64,000 nucleotides of DNA from Nocardioides carbamazepini (GTDB taxonomy: Bacteria; Actinomycetota; Actinomycetes; Propionibacteriales; Nocardioidaceae). A program made the translations under genes and the position numbers. The notes below the pieces were generated by a model. It saw nothing but the letters and a program-made list of their open reading frames with translations, searched no databases and was not told where the DNA came from. This document shows positions 48,134-56,573 of the stretch, piece by piece. The DNA lies in assembly GCF_024614185.1 (NCBI RefSeq), contig NZ_JAHTLF010000016.1:930001-994000 (forward strand). The letters are read 5' to 3'. Every line of letters starts with the position of its first letter. The stretch's first letter is position 1.

Positions 48134-48172
48134 GGGGTCACGCCCGGCCCGGACCGGGCCGGGCGTGACCCC
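48134..48172. terminator. Strong hairpin between the HtaA gene and guaB
   Basis: A perfect 17-bp stem (48134-48150 with 48156-48172) with a 5-nt loop, ending 10 nt before the guaB -10 box. It probably insulates guaB from the iron-controlled gene. Confidence 0.8.
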
Positions 48173-48182
48173 GATCACGGCC

Positions 48183-48188
48183 TAGACT
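48183..48188 (+). promoter_or_regulatory. Leaderless -10 box (TAGACT) of guaB
   Basis: TAGACT, six bases, then GTG at 48195; no ribosome site. Confidence 0.55.
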
Positions 48189-48194
48189 GATCGG

Positions 48195-49697
48195 GTGGAG
48201 GTCCCGGACAAGTTCGCCGCACTCGGTCTCACCTACGACGACGTCCTGTTGCTGCCGGGTCATTCCGACCTGGCGCCGGACGACATCGACACCACCTCGC
48301 GGCTGACCCGCGAGATCTCGCTGAGGTCGCCGCTCATCAGCGCCGCGATGGACACCGTGACCGAGTCGCGGATGGCGATCGCGATGGCGCGCCAGGGCGG
48401 CATCGGCATCCTGCACCGCAACCTCTCCGCCGAGGAGCAGGCCTACCAGGTCGACCTCGTGAAGCGGACCCAGACCGGGATCATCTCCAACCCGGTCACC
48501 ATCGGCCCCGACGCGACGCTCGAGGAGCTCGACCGGATCTGCGGCGAGTACCGCGTCTCCGGCCTCCCCGTCGTCGACGCCGACAACCGCCTCCTCGGCA
48601 TCTGCACCAACCGCGACCTGCGGTTCACCCCCGTCGCGGAGTGGGCCACCACCAAGGTCGACGAGGTGATGACCCCGATGCCGCTGTTCACCGGCGACGT
48701 CGGCATCAGCCGTGACGATGCGACGACCCTGCTGCGCAGGCACAAGCGCGAGCGGTTGCCGCTGGTCGACGCCGAGGGCCGCCTCGGCGGGCTGATCACC
48801 GTCAAGGACTTCGTGAAGTCCGAGCAGTTCCCGCTGGCCTCCAAGGACGGAGACGGCCGGCTCATGGTCGGCGCTGCGATCGGCTACTTCGGCGACGCCT
48901 GGGAGCGGGCCACCGGCCTGATCGAGGCCGGCGTCGACGTCCTCGTCGCCGACACCGCCCACGGCCACGTGACCCTCCTGCTCGACATGGTCCGCCGGCT
49001 CAAGTCGGACCCGGCCACCCGGCACGTCCAGGTCATCGGCGGCAACGTCGCCACCCGCGAGGGTGCGCAGGCGTTCGTCGACGCCGGGGCGGACGCCGTG
49101 AAGGTCGGCTTCGGCCCCGGGTCCATCTGCACCACCCGCGTCGTCACCGGCTGCGGCGTCCCGCAGGTCACCGCGGTCTACGAGGCGGCGCTCGCGGCCG
49201 GCCCCGCCGGCGTACCCGTGATCGCCGACGGCGGCCTCCAGCAGTCCGGCGACATCGCCAAGGCCATCGTCGCCGGCGCCGAGTCCGTGATGATCGGCTC
49301 GATGCTCGCGGGCTGCGAGGAGTCGCCCGGCGAGGTCGTCTTCCACCAGGGCAAGCAGTACAAGGCCTACCGCGGCATGGGCTCGCTCGGCGCGATGTCC
49401 TCGCGCGGCAAGAAGTCCTACTCCAAGGACCGCTACTTCCAGGCCGAGGTCTCCAGCGACGACAAGATCGTCCCCGAGGGCATCGAGGGCCGGGTCGCCT
49501 ACAAGGGCCCGCTCGCGGGCGTCGCGCACCAGCTGCTCGGCGGCCTCTCGCAGTCGATGTTCTACGTCGGCGCCCGGTCCATCCCCGAGATGCGGGAGAA
49601 GGGCCGGTTCATCCGGATCACCTCCGCCTCGCTCAAGGAGAGCCACCCGCACGACATCGAGATGACCGTCGAGGCGCCCAACTACCATCGGTCTTGA
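48195..49697 (+). CDS. guaB: IMP dehydrogenase
   Basis: A 500-residue enzyme oxidising IMP to XMP, the committed step of guanine nucleotide synthesis. The catalytic C312 lies in GPGSICTTRVVTGCG. Two CBS domains (about residues 95-215) interrupt the barrel, and the flap is MGSLGAMSSRGKKSYS. The enzyme is complete. The paralogue guaB3 lies downstream at 50466, separated by a Uma2 gene. Confidence 0.97.
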   Translation: MEVPDKFAALGLTYDDVLLLPGHSDLAPDDIDTTSRLTREISLRSPLISAAMDTVTESRMAIAMARQGGIGILHRNLSAEEQAYQVDLVKRTQTGIISNPVTIGPDATLEELDRICGEYRVSGLPVVDADNRLLGICTNRDLRFTPVAEWATTKVDEVMTPMPLFTGDVGISRDDATTLLRRHKRERLPLVDAEGRLGGLITVKDFVKSEQFPLASKDGDGRLMVGAAIGYFGDAWERATGLIEAGVDVLVADTAHGHVTLLLDMVRRLKSDPATRHVQVIGGNVATREGAQAFVDAGADAVKVGFGPGSICTTRVVTGCGVPQVTAVYEAALAAGPAGVPVIADGGLQQSGDIAKAIVAGAESVMIGSMLAGCEESPGEVVFHQGKQYKAYRGMGSLGAMSSRGKKSYSKDRYFQAEVSSDDKIVPEGIEGRVAYKGPLAGVAHQLLGGLSQSMFYVGARSIPEMREKGRFIRITSASLKESHPHDIEMTVEAPNYHRS

Positions 49698-49861
49698 TGG
49701 ACCGAGCGTGTCGCCTATCGAAGGCGGCGCGCAGACCCTTCGGGCCCACGCTTGTCTCCGATGCGCGGTCGGTGCCCGTGGAGGACGCGCTCGCGCGCTG
49801 ACGAAACCCGGTTCACTTCCTGACGACCTGCTCTCGGGTCCATCATGGAAGGAGCACCGAT

Positions 49862-50428
49862 GTGTCCGTCGCACCCGTTGGAGATCACGTGGAGACCCTG
49901 CTGCGCATTCCGATGTCGTACGAGGATTACCGTGCGCTGCCCGATCACACGCGAGCGGAGTGGGTCGACGGGGTCGCCGTCATGAGTCCCACGGGGCCTC
50001 GACGGCGCCATCAGCGCGCCGCCCGGCGACTGGCGAACCTCCTCGAGGAGGCACTGCCCGGTTGCTGCGTCGACGAGGCGTTCAGCGTCGCCCTGCCGCG
50101 CAATCGCGAGCGGTTGCCCGATGTCGTCGTGTTCGACGTCGAGCCGGTGGACGAGGTCCCGATCAGGCAGACGCCGGTCCTCGTCGCCGAGGTGCTCTCG
50201 CCGTCGACGCAGGGCGAGGACCTGCTCCGCAAGGCGCCGGAGTACGCCGAGGCGGGGATCGGCCAGTACTGGGTGGTGGACATCGACGCCCGCATCATCG
50301 AGGTCCAGGCGAACGTGGACGGTCGCTGGGAGCTCCTGGCCACGGTCGACGGCGCGAGCCCGACCGCCGACGTCCCGGTCGGCGACCACGGCGTCGTGCA
50401 CGTCGAACTGCCCGCCATTCTGTGCTGA
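49862..50428 (+). CDS. Uma2-family (DUF820) restriction-endonuclease-fold protein
   Basis: A 188-residue Uma2 protein: MSYEDYRALPDHTRAEWVDG at the N-terminus, LPDVVVFDVEP, VLVAEVLSPSTQGEDLLRKA and QYWVVDID. The PD...EV...K nuclease residues are present. It is clearly diverged from the copy at 7034. The GTG has aaggag about 8 nt upstream. It sits between guaB and guaB3, an arrangement where nothing is usually inserted, which points to gene acquisition. Confidence 0.8.
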   Translation: MSVAPVGDHVETLLRIPMSYEDYRALPDHTRAEWVDGVAVMSPTGPRRRHQRAARRLANLLEEALPGCCVDEAFSVALPRNRERLPDVVVFDVEPVDEVPIRQTPVLVAEVLSPSTQGEDLLRKAPEYAEAGIGQYWVVDIDARIIEVQANVDGRWELLATVDGASPTADVPVGDHGVVHVELPAILC

Positions 50429-50453
50429 CCGAAGGGTCCCGGCACTCTGCCGA

Positions 50454-50459
50454 TATCCT
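50454..50459 (+). promoter_or_regulatory. Leaderless -10 box (TATCCT) of guaB3
   Basis: TATCCT, six bases, then GTG at 50466. Confidence 0.5.
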
Positions 50460-50465
50460 CACGGC

Positions 50466-51572
50466 GTGAGCGACATCGAGATCGGCCGCGCCAAGCGGGC
50501 CCGGACGGCGTACTCCTTCGACGACATCGCGATCGTGCCGTCGCGGCGCACGCGCGATCCCGAGGAGGTCAGTGTCGACTGGCAGATCGACGCCTACCGC
50601 TTCTCACTGCCGATCCTGGCGGCGCCGATGGACTCGGTCATGTCGCCCACGACCGCGATCGAGTTCGGCCGGTACGGCGGCCTCGGCGTGCTCAACCTCG
50701 AGGGCCTGTGGACCCGCTACGACGACCCGGAGCCGCTGCTCGACGAGGTCGCCGGCCTGCAGGGCGAGGAAGCGACCCGCCGGCTGCAGGAGATCTACAC
50801 CGAGCCGATCAAGGCCGAGCTGATCACCGAGCGGCTCCGTGAGATGCGCGAGGCCGGGGTGACTGTCGCGGGATCGCTGTCGCCGCAGCGGACCAAGGAG
50901 TTCGCCAAGACCGTCACCGACGCCGGCGTCGACCTGTTCGTCATCCGCGGCACCACCGTGTCGGCCGAGCACGTCTCCAGCCAGGCCGAGCCGCTGAACC
51001 TCAAGGAGTTCATCTACGAGCTCGACGTCCCCGTGATCGTCGGCGGCTGCGCCACCCACCAGGCGGCGTTGCACCTGATGCGCACCGGCGCGGCCGGCGT
51101 CCTGGTCGGCTTCGGCGGCGGCGCGGCCCACACGACCCGCACGGTGCTCGGCGTCGCGGTCCCGATGGCGAGCGCGGTGGCCGACGTGGCCGCGGCGCGC
51201 CGCGACTACCTCGACGAGTCCGGTGGCCGCTACGTGCACGTCATCGCGGACGGCTCGATCGGCACGTCGGGCGACCTGGCCAAGGCGATCGCCTGCGGTG
51301 CCGACGCGGTCATGGTCGGCTCGCCCTTCGCCCGCGCCACCGACGCGCCCGGCCGCGGCTTCCACTGGGGCGCCGAGGCGCACCACGCCGACCTGCCGCG
51401 CGGCCAGCGGGTGCGCTTCGACCAGGTCGGCACGATCGAGGAGATCCTGTTCGGTCCCTCGCGGGTCGCCGACGGCACGATGAACCTCGTCGGCGCGCTC
51501 AAGCGCTCGATGGCGACCACGGGCTACACGGAGCTCAAGGAGTTCCAGCGCGTCGAGGTGGTCGCGCTCTGA
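50466..51572 (+). CDS. guaB3: GuaB3-type IMP dehydrogenase/GMP reductase family protein
   Basis: A 368-residue TIM-barrel protein without CBS domains, of the GuaB3 family found beside guaB in actinobacteria. LPILAAPMDSVMSP and VIADGSIGTSGDLAKAIACG are family motifs. At the loop corresponding to the catalytic Cys of IMPDH (GPGSICTTR) it reads GGGAAHTTR, with H222 in place of Cys, so ordinary IMPDH or GMP reductase chemistry through a Cys adduct is not expected. The function of actinobacterial GuaB3 is not settled. It has its own leaderless-type promoter. Confidence 0.88.
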   Translation: MSDIEIGRAKRARTAYSFDDIAIVPSRRTRDPEEVSVDWQIDAYRFSLPILAAPMDSVMSPTTAIEFGRYGGLGVLNLEGLWTRYDDPEPLLDEVAGLQGEEATRRLQEIYTEPIKAELITERLREMREAGVTVAGSLSPQRTKEFAKTVTDAGVDLFVIRGTTVSAEHVSSQAEPLNLKEFIYELDVPVIVGGCATHQAALHLMRTGAAGVLVGFGGGAAHTTRTVLGVAVPMASAVADVAAARRDYLDESGGRYVHVIADGSIGTSGDLAKAIACGADAVMVGSPFARATDAPGRGFHWGAEAHHADLPRGQRVRFDQVGTIEEILFGPSRVADGTMNLVGALKRSMATTGYTELKEFQRVEVVAL

Positions 51573-51690
51573 GCGTCGCGGGCCGCTGATCGGCGGCGCG
51601 CTGATCGTCGGCACTGACCCGGCCCGGTGACGCGGAGGGTCTGACTCCGGCCCGGATCGGCGGTGCCGCCCGCCCCTGGCGGTCGCCGCG

Positions 51691-52722
51691 TCAGCCGGTC
51701 GAGCGGCGCACCACGAGCTCCGGCTCGAGCACGATGTCGCGTGCCTGCGCGGCGGGATCGTCGATGGCGGCGAGCAGCAGGTCGATGGCGGCCCGGCCCA
51801 TCTCGGCGCGCGGCTGGCGCACCGAGCTGAGCGGGATCGCGGCGGAGGCGGCGAAGTCGATGTCGTCGAAGCCGATGATGGCGACATCCTCGGGGACGCG
51901 CACCCCCGCCAGCGTCAACGCCTGGAGCACGCCCAGGGCGACGAGGTCGTTGGCCGCGAAGATGGCGTCGGGTCGGTCGGGACCGGCGAGGAGGTCCTCC
52001 GCGCCGCGCCGTCCGGCGTCGGCGTCCATGGTGCCCGTCTCGACGAAGCGCAGCCGGGCGCCGTCGACCGCGTCGACCTCCTCCTGGGCCGCGTGGAGAC
52101 GGTGCTTGATCTGGGTGAGGCCGCGCGGACCACCGATGAAGGCGATCCTGCGACGACCGGACTCCAACAGGTGTTGCGCCGCGAGGCGGCCGCCGCGCAC
52201 GTCGTCGACGGCGACGGAGGAGAACTCGCGGCTGCCGGTGCGCCGGTCGACGACCACGACGGCCGTGCCGCGCTCCCGCAGCCGGCGCAGGCGGGGGAGC
52301 ACCTTGCCGACCGGCGTGATCAGCAGGCCGCTGACCCGTTGCTCCTCGAAGAGGTCGAGATAGGTCGACTCGCGCTCGGCGTCCTGGTCGGAGCTGCCGA
52401 GGATGAGGGGGCGGCGGTGCTCGGCCAGCCGCAGCTCCACCCCGCGGGCGATGTCGGTGAAGAACGGGTTGCGTACGTCGAGGACGACCATGCCGATCGC
52501 GCGGTTGGTGCCGGCGCGGAGCTGGCGGGCCGCGTCGTTGCGGACGAAGCCGAGCCGCTCGATGACCTGCTGGACGTGCTCGAGGGTGGTGGGGGACACC
52601 TTCTCCGGCCGGTTGAGCACATTGGAGACCGTGCCGACCGAGACCCCGGCGGCGGCGGCGACGTCCTTGACGGAGACGCTGCGGCTCGGGTCGCCGCTCT
52701 TCGCCGCCTCGCTCGTGGTCAC
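51691..52722 (-). CDS. LacI-family repressor, probable L-rhamnose regulator
   Basis: A 343-residue regulator. The N-terminal HTH and hinge are VSVKDVAAAAGVSVGTVSNV, followed by a periplasmic-binding-protein-like sensor domain (IGMVVLDVRNPFF, IAFIGGPRGL, AIIGFDDIDFA). The GTG at 52722 has aggagg 4 nt upstream; an in-frame GTG at 52749 lacks a ribosome site. It is divergent from the rhamnose operon, whose control region holds two LacI-type palindromes. An inducer such as rhamnose or rhamnulose is inferred from context. Confidence 0.85.
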   Translation of the reverse strand: MTTSEAAKSGDPSRSVSVKDVAAAAGVSVGTVSNVLNRPEKVSPTTLEHVQQVIERLGFVRNDAARQLRAGTNRAIGMVVLDVRNPFFTDIARGVELRLAEHRRPLILGSSDQDAERESTYLDLFEEQRVSGLLITPVGKVLPRLRRLRERGTAVVVVDRRTGSREFSSVAVDDVRGGRLAAQHLLESGRRRIAFIGGPRGLTQIKHRLHAAQEEVDAVDGARLRFVETGTMDADAGRRGAEDLLAGPDRPDAIFAANDLVALGVLQALTLAGVRVPEDVAIIGFDDIDFAASAAIPLSSVRQPRAEMGRAAIDLLLAAIDDPAAQARDIVLEPELVVRRSTG

Positions 52723-52781
52723 GCTTCCTCCTGTGGTTGTCGGGCTCACCCTAGGCCCAAGACAGCGGCGTACCGCTGCAT

Positions 52782-52795
52782 TTGATTCGTTTCAA
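52782..52795. promoter_or_regulatory. LacI-type operator 1 (rhamnose regulon)
   Basis: TTGATTCGTTTCAA agrees with TTGAAACGTTTCAA at 12 of 14 positions. It lies 20 nt upstream of the -35 box of the transport operon and on the lacI side, so it may serve both promoters. Confidence 0.65.
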
Positions 52796-52814
52796 AAAAC
52801 TTGGCCGAGATGCC

Positions 52815-52844
52815 TTGACGTCTGTGACCACGGTCACCTAGTGT
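52815..52844 (+). promoter_or_regulatory. Promoter of the rhamnose transport and catabolic operon
   Basis: TTGACG (52815-52820), 18 nt, TAGTGT (52839-52844). The predicted start is near 52851, just before operator 2. Confidence 0.65.
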
Positions 52845-52859
52845 CCACTGCATCCGCTA

Positions 52860-52873
52860 TTGAAACCTTTCAA
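52860..52873. promoter_or_regulatory. LacI-type operator 2 (rhamnose regulon)
   Basis: TTGAAACCTTTCAA matches the 14-bp palindrome at 13 positions. It lies just downstream of the predicted transcription start, where a bound repressor would block elongation. Confidence 0.75.
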
Positions 52874-52903
52874 TGCGCGGATGTCGAGAACCGAGGGAGT
52901 GCG

Positions 52904-54451
52904 ATGCCGGACCACGAGGAGCGCCGCGAGGAGCGGATGCCGACCCTCCAGCTGCGCGACGTCGCGAAGTCGTTCGGTGCCGTGGCCGCGCTGCGCTCGG
53001 GAACGCTCGAGGTGTGGCCCGGCTCGATCCACGCCCTCGTCGGCGAGAACGGCGCGGGCAAGTCCACCCTGGTGAAGATCGTCGCCGGGGTGCATCGCCG
53101 CGACGCCGGCGAGTTCCGGCTCCTCGGCGACCCGGTCGACTTCGGCTCGACCGCCGAGTCCAAGGCCGCCGGCGTGGCGGTGATCTACCAGGAGCCCACG
53201 CTCTTCCCCGATCTTTCGGTCGCCGAGAACATCTTCATGGGCCGCCACCCCCGCGGCCGCGGCCGCCGCATCGACCGGACCCGGATGTACGCCGAGTCGC
53301 ACGCGCTCTTCGCCCGGCTCGGCGTCGGCATCGACCCGCGCCGGGTCGCCAACGGCCTCTCCATCGCCGACCAGCAGCTGATCGAGATCGCCAAGGCCAT
53401 CTCGCTCGACGCGAAGCTGCTCGTGATGGACGAGCCGACCGCGGCGCTCAGCGGCAACGAGGTCGCACGCCTCTTCGCGGTCGCCCGCAGCCTGCGCGAC
53501 GAGGGCCGGGCCCTGGTGTTCATCTCCCACCGCTTCGACGAGGTCTTCGACCTGTGCGACACCGTCACCGTGATGCGGGACGGTGCCTACGTCTCCACCG
53601 CACGCGTCGCGGAGACCACCGAGGCGGAGATCGTCGCCAAGATGGTCGGCCGCGAGGTCGCCGAGCTGTTCCCCAAGACGCCCGCGTCGATCGGCGACGT
53701 CGTGCTCGACGTGCAGGGCCTGGGCAGCACGGGCGAGTTCCACGACGTGTCCTTCCAGGTCCGCGCGGGCGAGATCGTCGGCCTCGCGGGGCTCGTCGGC
53801 GCCGGCCGCAGCGAGATCGCCCGGGCCGTCTTCGGTGTCGACGGGTACGACGAGGGGAGCGTCACCCTCGACGGCAGGGTCGTGCCGAAGGGCAGCCCCC
53901 GCCGGGCGATCCGCGCCGGCATGGCGTTCGTCCCCGAGGACCGCCGGCAGCAGGGTCTGGTGATCGAGAGCTCGGTCGCCCGCAATATCAGCGCGGTGAT
54001 CCGTGGCGGCCTCGCTCGGACCGGCCTGCTCACGGCGCGCGCGGAGAACCGGGCGGCCGGTCCCTGGGCGGCGCGGCTGCAGGTGAAGACCAGCGCGCTC
54101 GACATGCGCGCGGCCACGATGAGCGGCGGCAACCAGCAGAAGGTCGTCATCGCGAAGTGGCTCGCCACCGGGCCACGGCTGCTCATCATCGACGAGCCGA
54201 CCCGCGGCATCGACGTCGGGACCAAGGCCGAGGTCCACCGTCTGCTTTCCGATCTCGCCGGCCAGGGCCTGGCAATCGTGATGATCTCCTCCGAGCTTCC
54301 CGAGGTGCTCGGCATGGCCGACCGGGTGCTCGTGGTCTGCGAGGGCCGGATCACCGCCGACATCGCGCGCGCCGACGCCACGCCCGAGAACGTCATGGCC
54401 GCCGCCACCCGGTCCACCTCCGCCACCGCCGCGACCAAGGAGCCGGCATGA
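52904..54451 (+). CDS. rhaT: Rhamnose ABC importer, ATP-binding protein
   Basis: A 515-residue double ATPase of the carbohydrate uptake transporter-2 type. The first half has Walker A VGENGAGKSTLVK, signature LSIADQQ and Walker B LLVMDEPTAAL. The second half has the degenerate Walker A LVGAGRSE usual for this family, signature MSGGNQQK and Walker B LLIIDEPTRGID. The ATG has gaggga upstream, and the stop overlaps the first permease start. Rhamnose as cargo is inferred from the operon; the symbol follows the Rhizobium RhaSTPQ system, not the unrelated Escherichia coli rhaT. Confidence 0.88.
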   Translation: MPDHEERREERMPTLQLRDVAKSFGAVAALRSGTLEVWPGSIHALVGENGAGKSTLVKIVAGVHRRDAGEFRLLGDPVDFGSTAESKAAGVAVIYQEPTLFPDLSVAENIFMGRHPRGRGRRIDRTRMYAESHALFARLGVGIDPRRVANGLSIADQQLIEIAKAISLDAKLLVMDEPTAALSGNEVARLFAVARSLRDEGRALVFISHRFDEVFDLCDTVTVMRDGAYVSTARVAETTEAEIVAKMVGREVAELFPKTPASIGDVVLDVQGLGSTGEFHDVSFQVRAGEIVGLAGLVGAGRSEIARAVFGVDGYDEGSVTLDGRVVPKGSPRRAIRAGMAFVPEDRRQQGLVIESSVARNISAVIRGGLARTGLLTARAENRAAGPWAARLQVKTSALDMRAATMSGGNQQKVVIAKWLATGPRLLIIDEPTRGIDVGTKAEVHRLLSDLAGQGLAIVMISSELPEVLGMADRVLVVCEGRITADIARADATPENVMAAATRSTSATAATKEPA

Positions 54452-55479
54452 GTACGTCCACCCTGGCCCCGTCGCAGGAGAGCCCGGCCACTCGGGCGCT
54501 GCACACCGTGCTGCGCTCGCGCGAGCTGGCGATCGTGATCGTGCTCGGCCTGATCATCGTGCTCGCCACCGCGCGGCGCAGCTCGTTCGTGCTGAGCGCG
54601 GACGGCTGGCGCGACACCCTGCTCGCGCCGTCGATCCTCCTGCTGCTCGCGGTCGGGCAGATGGTCGTGGTGGTGACCCGCAACGTCGATCTCTCCGTCG
54701 GCTCCACGCTCGGCATCACGGCCTATGTCACCGGCAAGATCTTCGTCGCCAATCCCGACATCTCCGTCGTGGTGGTGTTCCTCGCCGGGCTCGCCGTCGG
54801 CGCCGTCATCGGCGCGATCAACGGCGTGCTCGTCACCCTCTTCAAGGTGCCGGCGCTGGTGATCACGCTGGGCACGATGTACGTCCTGCGCGGCGCGCTG
54901 ACCCACGAGGTCGGCAGCGACCGGATGAACGCCCAGGACTACCCGGCGCACTTCGAGCGGCTCGGCACCCAGCAGGTGCTGACGATCCCGGTGCTCACCA
55001 TCATCGCGCTCGTCGTGGTCGCCGCCGTCGGCTACTACCTCCACACGGCGCGCGGAGGGCGTGAGCTCTACGCGATCGGCTCCGACCCCGACGCCGCCGA
55101 CCTCTACGGCCTGCCCGCGGGACGCCGGGTGCTCGGCGCCTTCGTGCTCTGCGGCGCGCTGGCCGGCCTGGCGGGGGTCTTCTCCGCGGCCCGCTACGCC
55201 ACCGCCTTCTCCGGCACCGGCAGCGGCATCGAGCTCCAGGCCGTCGCCGCCGTGGTCATCGGCGGGGTGGCGATCTTCGGCGGCAGCGGCACCGTGTGGG
55301 GGGCGGCCATCGGCGCCTTCCTCCTGGTCACCATCAACCGTGCGCTCCCGATCCTGGGCATCAGTGAGTTCTGGCAGGGCGCGGTGGTCGGCGCTCTCAT
55401 CATCGGATCGATCGTCCTGGACCGGGTGCTCAGCATCCGCCGCACCCACCAGCTCGTGGAAGCGAGGGACCACGCATGA
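54448..55479 (+). CDS. rhaP: Rhamnose ABC importer, permease 1
   Basis: A 343-residue permease of the RbsC/BPD-2 family with about ten hydrophobic segments. The conserved block TRNVDLSVGSTLGITAYVTG and the coupling region YAIGSDPDAADLYGLPAGR are present. Its start overlaps the ATPase stop (ATGA), and its stop overlaps the next permease. Two different permeases form a heterodimer with the double ATPase. Confidence 0.87.
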   Translation: MSTSTLAPSQESPATRALHTVLRSRELAIVIVLGLIIVLATARRSSFVLSADGWRDTLLAPSILLLLAVGQMVVVVTRNVDLSVGSTLGITAYVTGKIFVANPDISVVVVFLAGLAVGAVIGAINGVLVTLFKVPALVITLGTMYVLRGALTHEVGSDRMNAQDYPAHFERLGTQQVLTIPVLTIIALVVVAAVGYYLHTARGGRELYAIGSDPDAADLYGLPAGRRVLGAFVLCGALAGLAGVFSAARYATAFSGTGSGIELQAVAAVVIGGVAIFGGSGTVWGAAIGAFLLVTINRALPILGISEFWQGAVVGALIIGSIVLDRVLSIRRTHQLVEARDHA

Positions 55480-56573
55480 GCACAGCCACGCCCGTCGCGC
55501 CCGCCTCGGCGGAGACTCGCACGTACCCGGCGTACTCCCGCAGCGTGCTCGCCCGCCTGCTGCTCAACCGGGAGGCCGCCGTGATCGCGGCCCTGGTCGT
55601 GGTGTTCCTCTACGCCCTGGGCAACGTGCAGTACTTCGACGGCCCGCTGACGATCTACAACCTGCTCAAGGAGTACGCGCCGATCCTGTTGATGGCGCTG
55701 CCGATGACGCTGATCATCGTCACCGGCGAGATCGACCTGTCGGTGGCCAGCACCCTCGGCGCCAGCGCCGCGGTCACCGGCGTCCTCGTCGTGGACCACG
55801 ACCTGTCCGTGCCGTCCGCGGCGGTGGTCGCGATCGTCGTCGGCGCGCTGCTCGGGGCCCTCAACGGCTTCTTCGTCGCCTACGTCGGCCTGCCCTCGCT
55901 CGCGGTCACGATCGGCAGCCTGGCGCTCTACCGCGGTCTTGCCGAGGGCCTGATCCAGGACAAGCGGATCTCCGGCTTCCCCGGCGCCCTGCGCACCTGG
56001 CCGACCGAGCGGATCGGCGACACGCAGTACCCCAACATCATCATCCCGATCATCGTGCTGGCCGTGCTCTTCGGCCTGCTGCTGCACTTCACCAGCTTCG
56101 GCCGCAGCGTCTTCGAGATCGGGCTGAGCGACGAGGCCGCGCACTTCTCCGGCGTCAACGTCGCCCGCACCAAGCTGATCCTGTTCACGCTCAGCGGGGC
56201 CGTCGCCGCCCTCGCCGGCGTGTACGTCGCCCTCAAGTCCAACTCCGTCGCCACCGACACCGGCACGGGCTTCGAGCTCAAGGTGATCGCCGGTGTCCTC
56301 CTCGGCGGGGTGTCCATCTTCGGCGGCCGCGGTGCACTGCACGGCGTGATCGCCGGCGTGCTCCTCATCGCCGTCCTCAACTCGGCGCTGCAGCTCGACG
56401 GGCAGGGCTCCGAGGTCATCCAGATCATCATCGGCCTGCTGCTCGTCGGCTCGGTGATCGCCTCCAACTTCCTGCCGCGCATCCGGGCTCTGCTTCCGCG
56501 GCGGGCCGTGGCCCCCGAGGTCACGTCGAAGACGCCGGTCAACGGCGACCACACCCGAAAGGTAGCTCAATGA
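55476..56573 (+). CDS. rhaQ: Rhamnose ABC importer, permease 2
   Basis: A 365-residue second RbsC-type permease: VTGEIDLSVASTLGASAAVTG and the coupling segment FEIGLSDEAAHFSGVNVART are conserved. It is translationally coupled to both neighbours through ATGA overlaps. Sequence similarity to permease 1 is limited to the family motifs, supporting distinct partners rather than a recent duplication. Confidence 0.87.
   Translation: MSTATPVAPASAETRTYPAYSRSVLARLLLNREAAVIAALVVVFLYALGNVQYFDGPLTIYNLLKEYAPILLMALPMTLIIVTGEIDLSVASTLGASAAVTGVLVVDHDLSVPSAAVVAIVVGALLGALNGFFVAYVGLPSLAVTIGSLALYRGLAEGLIQDKRISGFPGALRTWPTERIGDTQYPNIIIPIIVLAVLFGLLLHFTSFGRSVFEIGLSDEAAHFSGVNVARTKLILFTLSGAVAALAGVYVALKSNSVATDTGTGFELKVIAGVLLGGVSIFGGRGALHGVIAGVLLIAVLNSALQLDGQGSEVIQIIIGLLLVGSVIASNFLPRIRALLPRRAVAPEVTSKTPVNGDHTRKVAQ

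Noticed and set aside
44920..48141. Very long open frame antisense to the HtaA protein gene, and similar antisense frames at 23671-26877, 59153-62521 and 1718-5179
   Set aside because: They mirror the real genes' GC-rich third positions, have low-complexity Arg/Gly/Pro-rich translations and show no domain motifs.
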